Below, in pieces: positions 9,670-19,396 of a stretch of DNA of 64,000 nt (position 1 is its first letter; each line of letters begins with the position of its first letter). This stretch comes from Oasisia sp. SBJ-2009 (lineage: Eukaryota; Annelida; Polychaeta; Sabellida; Siboglinidae), in contig OZ024864.1 in assembly GCA_964017155.1 (NCBI GenBank), positions 35,322,029 through 35,386,028 on the forward strand. The letters are read 5' to 3'. The position numbers were made by a program, and so were the translations under genes. The notes beneath the pieces were generated by a model. The model searched no databases. It worked only from the letters and a program-made list of their open reading frames with translations, and had not been told where the DNA came from.

Positions 9670-12265
9670 GGAAATACTGGCCTACCTTACAGTGACTGAT
9701 GCTGAGGTGCGATATGTTGACAAGAGCACTGTAAATCAGGCAGCTTGTCTGACATGGTTTATGATGCATGATGGGCGGATTACTGCTTCTCTGGCACATT
9801 CCGTTCTGAACACAAGGCTTGACCACCCGTCTGCATCACTTGTAAAAGGCATTTGTAGTGATAGTTGCAAGCCTTTCTACAGCGCTGCAACAACATGCCT
9901 ACATCAACATTGGCGGACACACATATTTCAAACTAGGCAAGACCAGGCTTCGTTTGTGCCAAGAATTCCTGTACATCGGAGCATCAGCTGTAGGCAGTTG
10001 GCCGACTGTGATTGCCACAGTGATCGAGTGACGAAAGGGAAGTATGACAGCAGATCCTTCTTTCTTTTTGGAGAAGGATTTAAACCTAAAACATGGACAT
10101 GCATATTACTCCCAGGCACAGTTTACAATTTGTTCATGTGCGACTTTGTTGTTTGGACATCAGTAGTGTGTGTTGTGGTGGGGGTGCCTAATCAGGGATA
10201 GAAATAACTCCAACATATCTGGCAGTCAGCAGGACTGCCTGGTTAGAAATCTGGCAGTCCTGAGAGATATCTGGCTGTCCTAAAAATGGCCCAAACAATT
10301 TTTAAGCAAAATAACACTACAAACAATATTTTAAAATCGAACAAATTTAATACAAAAGGCGAACATCAAACACATTCATACCCCTGCAGCAACCAAATAT
10401 ATACACCAACACCAGAAACATAATTATATACACCTACACCGGAAACATAATTATATACACATAAACACCAAAAACATATGTACATCAACAAGCTCGTTAA
10501 TCTCACTCTCCCAATCTGGCAAGAGCTGTCGCCAGATAACTGTCACCGCTGTCACTCTCGCTATCACTGCCGTTTTCCTTTCGTTCATCCTCCGAAATGA
10601 GCAAAACCATTCTTGGAGCCATGAACAGTATATTCAATATTAACATAAATGTTTTATTATCACTAGTCATAATACCACAAATATAATATAATAAATTCCC
10701 TGCTAATCTCATAAAAATTATGTGTTGCTGTGTAGCCCTCGTGAATTTAAAAGATGGCTTGGTTATAAAACAATAAATATTATAATTTTCAGTAATTTAC
10801 TTCTTGTGTTCTAGGTATAGGCCTAACATAGGCCCATTTGTTCACCTTCTGATATGTATCATAGTTTGCAAAGAATCCCTTGCATGAAAAGCATCAGCAT
10901 CTACACGATATTTTATTACACAACTAACATAATCTTTACATGTAAAACTTGAATATGGAATTCATTATTTTATGAGCTGAACTGAGCCATGGTAACATAG
11001 GCACGAATGGAGATATTTAAATAATTTATGGAGTCCATTTAAATAACCATGCTTTCGTGTCTTTCGTATGTTAAGGATGTTTTTCCATTTACATGTCAAA
11101 TGTACTCAAATAATAAAGTGCTTAGCAAAAGTACATACTTTTACAAACATGCACATGTAGTGTAGATGTATGGATGGACATTATTTGTAAAGATGTAAAC
11201 GGATTTCACTTTGTTCTACAAGACTGGAACGTACACAGTGGGCGATAATACGGTATCGAAGCGGCTTGTGGCGATTCTATAAAGCTGATAAACAATGTCA
11301 GCCTTGCCCATGCAATGTGTAGGCCATGTACTTAGATATTTATTAAACTGTTTTTAATGTCCAGTCATCACAGTAAGACGTGATTTAAATAATTCCAATT
11401 CAGGTCATTGTTCAAATCGTTGACCGCGCCGGCGAGCGCCCAGCGGTGTCTGAGCATTAGCTCAGTCTCAGACTCGATTGCAATTAGTTAACTGGCATTG
11501 CTATTCATTGTGGTGACTCTGAAAAACATTTGAGACAATGCCCAGTCAGAAATAAACCAATTATCCGCACCCAGTAAGCTAAATTACATACAATTTGTTT
11601 GTTTTGGGTGGACTGAAAACTGGAAAAAGCCGGACGCTCCCGCAAATTTGTTTACTTACGTTACGATGAAAGAGATTGGTTCTCCCGCGCGGGAGATCGG
11701 GGAAATTTTCTGTAATTGCGGGAGACTTAACATGTATGCCATTAGGGGTCGTTGCCGTTGTCGAAGATCGACATTGTTAATAAAAAATTGTAAAAATATT
11801 CCCGAATTTGGCGGGTGTCCGTCGGACTGCCGCTGACGCCATCTTCGCGACTTCGGCAGTCCGACCGCATTTCTGGCAGTCCTCGGACTGCCGGACACCC
11901 GCTATTTCGACCCCTCTGCCTAATGATGGTGCCTTTGTGTCGGACATGGTGGCAAGAATTGCCATACATCGGCAGACTGTCAGTGACCAAGTGGTGAAAG
12001 TGAAGCATGAGTTGTATGACAGCAGATCCTTCTTTCTGTTTAGGGAAGGATTTAAACCTAAAACATGGACATGCATATTATGCACAGTTGCAAATGTATG
12101 TTTACAATCTGTTCATGTGCGACTTTGTTGTGTAGACATGTGTTGTGTTGTGGTGGGAGTGCCACGTGATGGTGCCTTTGTGTCGGACATGGTGCCAAGG
12201 TTTTGTGCATTCTTCAAGCGGTGTGTGATGCCAGAACTACTGACACGTCACATGCAAAATTACTC
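9670..12265 (+). pseudogene. YqaJ-like pseudogene, duplicated 3' half (copy 2)
   Basis: From GGAAATACTGGC at 9670 this copy follows the 7738-8755 region of copy 1: TVTDAEVRYVDKSTVNQA, GRITASLAHSVL, PSASLVKGICSDSCKPFY, then the YDSRSFFLF.EGFKPKTWTCIL segment and, after an interruption, GAFVSDMV and FCAFFKRCVMPELLTRHM. A 1.7-kb hAT-like element (10193-11916) splits it. The segment encoding YDSRSFFLF...WTCIL occurs four times in the neighbourhood (about 8125, 8390, 10040, 12010), so the 3' part was amplified locally more than once. Frame changes and stops show it is inactive. Confidence 0.6.
10193..11916. mobile_element. hAT-like non-autonomous element with 8-bp target duplication
   Basis: The flanking words TGCCTAAT at 10185-10192 and 11917-11924 are identical, and the element interrupts the duplicated YqaJ pseudogene exactly there. 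The termini are inverted and imperfect: CAGGGATAGAAATA at the left against the complement of the right end, GAGGGGTCGAAATA (11 of 14 match). An 8-bp duplication with CAGGG-like ends is the hallmark of hAT transposons. Subterminal regions at both ends carry clustered GGCAGTCC/GGACTGCC words in both orientations, which is how hAT transposase-binding sites look. No transposase frame survives inside, so it would be non-autonomous. Confidence 0.8.
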
Positions 12266-12269
12266 ATTG

Positions 12270-13760
12270 CTGTATTGCTGTTAATCGGTCCACTGCTGGG
12301 CTGTCCGCCAGTCCAATGATTAATCTGTTTTCGCAAACAACCCGTCGCACGGAGTTTGAAAATTCGCGCGCTTTTGTGTAGATGCTTTCATCGTGTTCAA
12401 GAATACCCAGCAATATAACAGCGTCGTGCAGCTTGTGATTGGATTTGATACAGAGGGTAGTGTACATGGCATGTCATGAATTTGTATTATATGTATATTA
12501 ATTTTGTTCAATGTGTAAAATGGGGAGCTGAAACACGTGGGGAAAAAACATTGCCATAGCATAGCATAACATAACATACAGGGTCACTGTCAACAGTCAG
12601 TGTCACTGTCAGTCCATGATTTGATGAGCATGGAGCCACGGTATATATATCTGTTTTGTTAAGTGGTAAACGTCCTAATTAAGGAAACAGCAAACGCGAC
12701 GTTAAACTTATTTAAGTTAGAACGCTCACATTTTAGAGATACTGATCCACTGCCTGGTGCAATTGTTTGAACCCCAGTTCCTTTGAACTAAATGCTCGAC
12801 CATTGTGCCCCATCAGACTCAAAGCTACTTTCCTTACCATAATAAATTAACGTTTCAATATTTTTTGTCTATTGATACATGTTCATCGAACCTTCTTTTA
12901 TATAAAAGTTTTTTGCATTTTCTGTTCTCTAGAAGCTTACCTGAAGAACCATCGGAATGCCAATGTCTACCAGGTGGAGGCTGAAATTGCCGACACTCTC
13001 AAGCATGCGCCAAAGAAATTAGGTTGCACTTTGCTAGAGGGCCATTTCACGGTATTCGTTTTGTTGCGGACAGGACATTTAGAGACTTGTTTCTTTCACA
13101 GAAATTATTCTTGGGTATATTTTAAAAGTTTGAATGCATGAAAGTGAAGTACTTTGGTACCACTTCATATGATAAAAAAATCAAATCTTTGGAATTTCAA
13201 TTTTGGGGGGGAAAATGTGAAATAAAATGCGTTGTGGACAGGACAGAAAGTGAAGTGGGTTTTATTGTATGTTAGAAAAACCCAAAGTTCTGTCCATCCA
13301 CTTGTTTTCTAAGATATTAAACCCTGCATATTTATACCTAATAGTGGAGACCGCCATGTATGGATTTCACAGTCCCATAGGAATCGGATGCCCAAAGTGA
13401 GATAGTGATTGATTTGACTTTATTTGGGTATGAACTAAACAAAAATGTTGGGTTACATTTTTTTAGACACCTAAAGCCCAAATTCCAAGATGGCCGCCAT
13501 CACTCATGGAAAATGCAGATAATGGCATATCTCTGGAACTACTTGACCAACTCCAGTGATGTTAGACTCTATTATAGGATTTTCAAACATGCCTGATCAT
13601 ATGGAATATGTTTCAGGGTGATAGAAGGTCAAGGTCATGCAAGAAGGTCAAAGTAAAGGTCATTTTTGACTCTCAGTGCAAAAATATGAGTGTGTGTATT
13701 TATGGAACTGGGAAATTTCGCACATAAATTAGGGTTTGAACCACTTTTATTGATACCGCC
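12270..13760. other. Intergenic DNA with one exon-like frame
   Basis: There is no confident gene. A short frame near 12930-13035, after a CTCTAG acceptor-like site, reads EAYLKNHRNANVYQVEAEIADTLKHAPKKLG, which looks like real helical protein, but I cannot name it and it is cut short by frame loss. The stretch 13470-13670 has an AAGATGGCCGCCAT word and AAGGTCA repeats that often accompany transposon remnants in invertebrate DNA. Confidence 0.3.
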
Positions 13761-14969
13761 GTGGCACCCACTGCTGGCCATGATGTTGAAAAGAAAAGAA
13801 CGAAAGAGAAGCTGATGAAGACTTACACCATGCCCACGTGGGCTGCTACAAAATCGCTCCTGCAGTCCGGACGTGTAAATCATACCAATGCTAACCAGAT
13901 AGAGCCTAAAGTGGCTGGCATGGATGCTGGCGAGCTGGCCCAACTACATGAAACAAGTTCAGTGCCTATTGCACATCATCAGTGCATGCCGTCAGGGGAC
14001 TGGGAGGCGTATCTGGCAGCACTGGATGATCAGATCCAGTACTTCTATGCTCATGACCTGTTCCAATATGCTCGCCTGATGCCTGTCCACCTTGCCCAAA
14101 TGAACCAGCTTGAAAATGATGACCCGATAACATGGAATGCGCTAAAGGAGGGAAACTTCTGTGCGAAAAATCTGACTCGCCTTTCACTGCACTATTTGCA
14201 GATCAAGCTCTTGAGCAGAAGATCAATGAGTTGAAAGGGGTTGGTCATCTTGTGGGCATTACACAAGATGAGGTCTCACTTGATCGTGTTATCATCACAC
14301 TGCCACACAACACCTCTATTGTCAATGATCGGCTGTGTAGATTCCCACGCTTCTCAACTGCCTCCCATTCTTCAGGTCAGCATTATTATTATGTCATTCT
14401 GGAGACACCGCCCTACGAGAAATGCACTGAAGCCGAGGGATTCCATCCAGCTCCACTGCGAAGGTAACCCCTTCATCGTGGGTACATCACTGAAGAGCAT
14501 CGTGTCATCGGTACTGATACCGGAAGCTGCGAATGAGGATATACTCCACCGGGATGAGAAGGGACTGGATGGCTATTGAAAGTTTGTTAAGGAACGTCTT
14601 GTACCTGACGCATCCTTGTCTGTGTGGAGCACTATGAAGAAGATGAAGCTCAAAACCTTCAGCACATGGATGGCGAAGACACTGGTGAGTGCAGGAGACA
14701 AGGTCACCAAGCTCCGAGAAGAGAGACAGCTCCTTGCCCGCTTTCTTGTGATCCAACAGGCACGCCCAGAGCTAGTTCCTCGCCTGCCTGCAACCATTGG
14801 TAATTATGAGATGTCGGTCTCACCTAGGTCAATGTTTGCCTCAGATGGATCACTCCTCATTCCAACAGACAAAGCATCAATCATACATGCTGTTGAAGTG
14901 GCAAATCCCATTCGGACTGAGACAGAGACACCAACCGCTCATAATGATTTTTTTCAACCCTGTTTTTAA
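13761..14969 (+). pseudogene. Academ-type transposase fragment (copy 2), broken
   Basis: Three overlapping plus-strand frames (13761-14234, 14132-14467/14241-14579, 14616-14969) read as consecutive parts of one protein split by frame changes near 14160 and 14430 and by a stop at 14578-14580. Recognisable parts are GDWEAYLAALDDQIQYFYAH with HDLFQYARL.PVHLAQM, a SPFTALFADQALEQKIN segment, an EGNPFIVGT segment, and a basic KLREERQLLARFLVIQQARPE helix. The arrangement GDW.....l...m.p.f.a..h..Ya...p..l..m matches the core of the decayed gene at 19393-20556 and the piece at 23305-23772. The sequence is a different subfamily from those two. No termini were identified for this copy. Confidence 0.5.
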
Positions 14970-15098
14970 CGTTGCTGGAACGTTAGTTTTTGGTTTGATT
15001 TGAAACGTTTTGATCTGTAGCGTTACCGGATGCCTGCCAATGAGTGATTTGGACGACGACATGGTTTAGGTATGAGAGAATGACCCACTTTTGCGCTG

Positions 15099-15399
15099 AT
15101 GGTTTGTGCCTCGATACCTGTATGGGCGTCTAGAGGCTTTGCCGGCGGTTCTGTCGTTGACGTTGTATACAGATCGCTGATCCGGTTCACTGCCGAGTAC
15201 AAAAATTTCAAGAATTTTGAAAATATTCGTCACCACAGCGATGACTTCGGACTGGATTGCGAATGGAATTTCTTTGTGACCAGCCATGGTAAAAACACAT
15301 GCGTTGGAATTGGAGGAACAATTAAAGAGCTGGCAGCATGGGCTAGCTTTCAAAGTCCACTTGAAGGACAGAACTTGTCCGTGAGACAGTTGTTTAACT

Positions 15400-15405
<6 letters not shown>
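15099..15405 (+). pseudogene. Fragment of a transposon-like protein with SHGK...GGT.K segment
   Basis: The plus-strand frame here reads HHSDDFGLDCEWNFFVTSHG followed by a GGTIKELAAWASFQSP-like segment and SVRQLFNW. A D-F-G-x-x-x-E-W-x-F-F-x-T-S-H-G-K block followed by G-G-T-x-K-x-L is familiar to me from uncharacterised transposon-borne proteins in cnidarians and molluscs; I cannot name the superfamily. The frame runs into a GT microsatellite and has no credible start. Confidence 0.35.
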
Positions 15406-15437
<32 letters not shown>

Positions 15438-15540
15438 TGTGTGTGTCAGAGATGGAGTAATCGTACTCGTGTACGAGTACTTTTTGAGTACTCGTACTCG
15501 AGTACGAAGCAAAATAATCGTACTCGTACTCAAATTAACA
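15402..15540. repeat. (GT)n tract followed by palindromic GTACTC-rich tract
   Basis: A GT dinucleotide tract (about 15402-15450) is followed at 15450-15540 by overlapping inverted words built on GTACTC/GAGTAC, which begin after CAGAGATGGAGTAATCG. CAGAGATG-type ends with dense GAGTACTCG palindromes resemble hAT-family ends, but no partner end was found. Confidence 0.6.
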
Positions 15541-15605
15541 ACCATGTGTCCACCAAAACATGTGTGACTGGCAATAATTTTATCCTGCGTAAAGCCCTGG
15601 GCGGA
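15541..15605 (+). repeat. Copy of the inverted-repeat arm found at 47845-47905 and 49575-49625
   Basis: The word ATGTGTGACTGGCAATAATT and its surroundings recur in the left arm of the inverted-repeat element at 47659-49858 and, inverted, in its right arm. This is therefore an isolated fragment of the same repeat family. Confidence 0.6.
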
Positions 15606-16766
15606 ACTGAAAAATGTGGTCAGAAATTATGACTTTGGTCACACAAAGGCGGGGCGCAGCTAACTGAGAATCTTTGATCGATATAAAAATCTATCCCGAG
15701 ATGCAGAAAGAAAACTCTTTGAAAATGTGTGCCAAGGGGTATTCTACAGCCATGAAGACCCCCTGCAGCTGCCCCCAATCCAGGATCCACTCCACCTGTG
15801 GTTCCAGTCCACCCAGAATCACCTACATCCTTTCCTCCATCCGAACCCAGACCAGGTCCATCGATCTACATCATCAGTAGTGACTCCTCCGTCCACACCC
15901 AGGACAGTTCTATTACCAGCCATGATGACAACTCTGTAAAATCCAGGTGCCGTCATCAGTCACATCTTCACAACAGTCTACTCTACCTCGCCTGAGGGAA
16001 GATGTAGACTTGACACCAAGGACAAAGAAGGGATTACTGAAAAGAAGGCTAAACTTCGTTTCGCAAATAAAACTTGAGATGCAGCTAGAAGTAGAAGAGA
16101 TATGAACATGAAGGACTTGAGAGGCCAGATGCAGCAGCCACCCAAAGTGAAACACTGTGTGTTTGGTGATGGGAACCAACAAGCATGACATGATCAACAA
16201 CGAAGCGCAAAGTGATATGAAAAAATGACACTTGTGACTTGTGCCTGTTAGTGTTACTGACGCCAGTGACGGCTAGTTTTAAGTTGAAGTCGAGTAGCTC
16301 TACTAGCTGTCAAAAACAAAATGACAAATAACAGATACATGCAAGGAAAGACGACAATTTTGACACAAACTTGAACATGACAGACCCAAGCATGACATTA
16401 AGAAGTGGGAATATGGCAGCAGCAAAACGTTGTACTGATGACATGGGTATCCGATGACATGTTGCCCTCGACGGTTCCCGCTCCTTGGCGGCCATGTTTC
16501 CACAAAAACATTAACAAGTTGACTACGAGTCAAAAACTTTCCGATCGTCGAAGATAAAACAAAAATGCAATGCAACACATACAAATCAAACTTGGTGACA
16601 GTTCCGAAACTGTCAGAATAGATACTTACTAAGTGAACTAACCGTATGAAGGTGTCGTCTGCATCACTCGGCAAATGCTCGACGTCACTCGTAGCCAAAC
16701 CGTCTACTCAGCGCACGAGCGGAGTACGCGCTAGTATGGTCTGCCAATCGGTCATAACGTCGACTA
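15606..16766. other. Intergenic DNA, possible first exon on the minus strand
   Basis: No confident gene. A minus-strand frame starting with an ATG at 16698 reads MATSDVEHLPSDADDTFIR and then meets a GTTAGT donor-like site (exon 16643-16698 if real). This start lies only about 70 bp from the left end of the large Academ-like element, so any promoter would have been displaced by the insertion. I do not recognise the peptide. Confidence 0.3.
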
Positions 16767-16810
16767 GCCTCGGTTACCGAGGTTCCGTGAGGTGGCAGCA
16801 CTTTTAAGCC
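16767..16810 (+). repeat. Left terminal inverted repeat of the Academ-like element
   Basis: Pairs with 24943-24986 in inverted orientation, 37 of 44 positions matching. The same end sequence, preceded by TA, recurs at 31585. Confidence 0.8.
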
Positions 16811-17067
16811 CCTCCGCCTGGTGAAAATGTGGGTCTGCATTTCGGCCTTACCCCAGATTAGGGTAGACACGCTGATTGGCGATTGATATCATATGAAAGG
16901 TATTCAATATTGAACTTATGCTAACACAAAATAAATAGAAATACAAATTTGCAGTTGTTTATAAAAAAATTACGGCAATGTCCGTGAGGTGGCAGCTTTG
17001 TATAGTCATTAATTAAAAAATAAAACACAGGAGCCGGCATCCTCGCTGAAAACAAATAAGTCTACTA

Positions 17068-17210
17068 CCCAAGGGGCCAAATGCAGGTTTTTGCTAAAAA
17101 CAGACCCGGAATGCTGTAAAAGGTTTGACTCGAAAAATCATATCTACACACATCTAGGATCATAATCTAGGTGGACAACCTCGACGAAAAGTTACTGGAA
17201 ACATGGAATC
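17068..17210 (+). repeat. Left subterminal inverted repeat of the Academ-like element
   Basis: Inverted partner of 24138-24262. Conserved words include GGAATGCTGTAAAAGGT, AATCTAGGTGGACAACCT and GTTACTGGAAACATG. The right partner is followed by a further 680 bp before the terminal repeat, which suggests a later insertion in the right arm. Confidence 0.75.
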
Positions 17211-17988
17211 GACACTTACATAACACGCCCTTATGAGGAAAAGGTGGTTTTCGCGCTCGTCATCAATTAAGACATTCACACATCCAGTTATTACTATGGT
17301 GCCATTTCTATGATCTATTTATACACCAGGTACATTAGTGACACATATGAAGTCAAACTTCACCTAAATAAAATGTTACTGACATGACCAGATATTAAAT
17401 ATTGGTTCAAAACACATTGCATTTCTGGTGTATATTTTCGAATGTAAGTATATATTTCTTTGTTAAAACGATTTGCCTGTGTTCCATTTATACATTAGTT
17501 TCTTCTTTATATTTGTTATTTAGGAAACAAAATATATTAGAATACACAACTGCTGAACGGAAATATAGGTGATTCCGTTCCCCCACCCCCAAAATAGTAC
17601 CGCCAAGCAAAAACACGAAATTCGTTGTGTATACACTTAATAACTATGTTTGCTAAACTCTAATATATGAAATACATTGTTTTGATAAAGCACTCGTGTA
17701 TGAGTAACTTGTATAAATGTATCTCCAGATTACCAGCCCATAAAGCCAATAGTTTCATCATTAGGCCTATAGGCTAGCTAGTGCGTAAATAATCATGTCT
17801 CGCTCGTAAAAATAACAAGGAACAATGATTTTCACATGAATCTCTTTATCGTTGAGAAGCAAACAAGACACAAACAGCATGGCAGTTATGTTTGTTCATA
17901 TGTTTGAAGGTACGAAACATTGTTAAAATTGTTACTTACTGGAAGGTTGACAGTTGAACTGTAACCGACGACCTCCTGCAAGTGTCTG

Positions 17989-19396
17989 TCAAGTGTCATT
18001 CTCTGACTCGCTGTTTTCACTGCTGCCAAACCTATCAGCAAACATTGCGCGACTACATTTCTTTGACGATCCCTGGCAGCGACAACTAATGTAACAGGGA
18101 ATGTTATTCTTGGCACATGAACAGTTCCTGTTACATCCTTTCGTGCAGCCGCAGGATACAGTTTTTGTCATCTGCTGTGGGCAGGCAGGTTGTGTTGATG
18201 CCACTGGAACAGGCGTGCCGTTATCGAGAACCCACCCATAATCTTCATATGGAGGGCTGGCTGGCTTTGCAACATGAGCAGTCTTGTCTATATCAATGTA
18301 GCCAAAGCGGCACGTCTCGTGTGCAGAAGAAATGCGTCTTCTGTTGGTGGTAGTAATTTCAAAAGTGTACTCTTATTATTGAGGAACTTGTAGACGTGCA
18401 GCTTCCCGAGATCGGATCCTTCGAACGCGTCGTCTTTCTTGGTGTATCATTCGGTTTCTGGCCTGGTTGATTACGTCTGCTGTTAGAGCTGTACGTCTGA
18501 GTGTGGTCTTGTTCGGCAAAGTTCCCAAGTGCAGATACGTCAGTTGTTTTGCTGCGATTCACCCACATCTTCTTACCAGTGAAATATGGATAGCTGGTTG
18601 TGTCTCGTCCACTAAGGCTGTGCAGGAAGGGAAGTGCACGACACCGTGCTGGTCCAAGTGCCGCACACATTTCATGAATGGTTAGATAATTCTCTGGTGC
18701 TGTTCGAACCCACAGTTCTGTCAAATTCGACAACAGCGTGCAAGCATAATACACGCATATGACAATTATATATGTGTCATTGGCATGTATTATGATTCGA
18801 TCAACATCTTCATTCTCCACACTATATATAGTGTGAAGAATTACTCTGGTGTCTGCCTCCTGCTGAGTTGACTCCAAGTCAGACACGTTTGTGACCGAGC
18901 CGCACTTGGTTTCCTCCTTGAAGCCTCCGCCAAGATAGAGCCGCGTCAAACCCAACGTTGGGGTGAGCTGTTCTTCGTTGCTCCATGTCTCACAAAGAAA
19001 GTTAAGTAGTTCTGCCTTGTTGGCCGCCACAGAGAAGAACTCGTGTGGATCAGGAGCTCTGTACTGCTCACTGACCTCGAACAGCCTTGCTGATCGTGAA
19101 CCGGCATACCTGTGTTGCTGAGCGGATGACTTGGGACTTTTGGGATTGTATCGGTCACAGCAGAAGTGTATAATACTTGTACCAGCAGGTACATCTTGAA
19201 TCAGATTCTTCCTGTAACGTGTGGCAATGCTCCCAAATGGTTCCTCTTTGTGGAATGTCCAACGGCGAATGGCATACATAGCATCCACCACCACTGCGGT
19301 TATTCGATGCTCTTTTGGTAGACAAGGATAACTAACCACGTTGGTTTCTTCTTTCAGTGTCTTAACAAGATTATCCTTTGCACCTGGAGACCTCAT
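17989..19396 (-). pseudogene. Academ XPG/FEN1-like nuclease segment and C-terminal Cys cluster
   Basis: The frame 19396-18359 (345 residues) has the order of acidic motifs seen in XPG/FEN1 nucleases. It opens with an N-terminal VVVDAMYAIRRW block, then has QQEADTRVILH (like the E-A-E-A motif), RIIIHANDTYIIVI (like the D-x-D strand) and FLHSLSGRDTTS (like the L-x-G-x-D motif). The second aspartate of the D-T-D motif is Tyr here. After a frame break near 18360 the reading continues through LPPTEDAFLLHTRRAAL and EDYGWVLDNGTPVPV into 18204-17989, which ends in a cysteine cluster (CGCTKGCNRNCSCAKNNIPC then CRCQ). That cluster fits the Cys8 motif recalled for Academ proteins. Its 5' end overlaps the upstream frame by 4 bp through a one-base shift. 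Confidence 0.6.

Noticed and set aside
11742..12085. Several overlapping frames near the right end of the hAT-like element
   Set aside because: They span the element border and read GC-rich subterminal repeats; none resembles a transposase.
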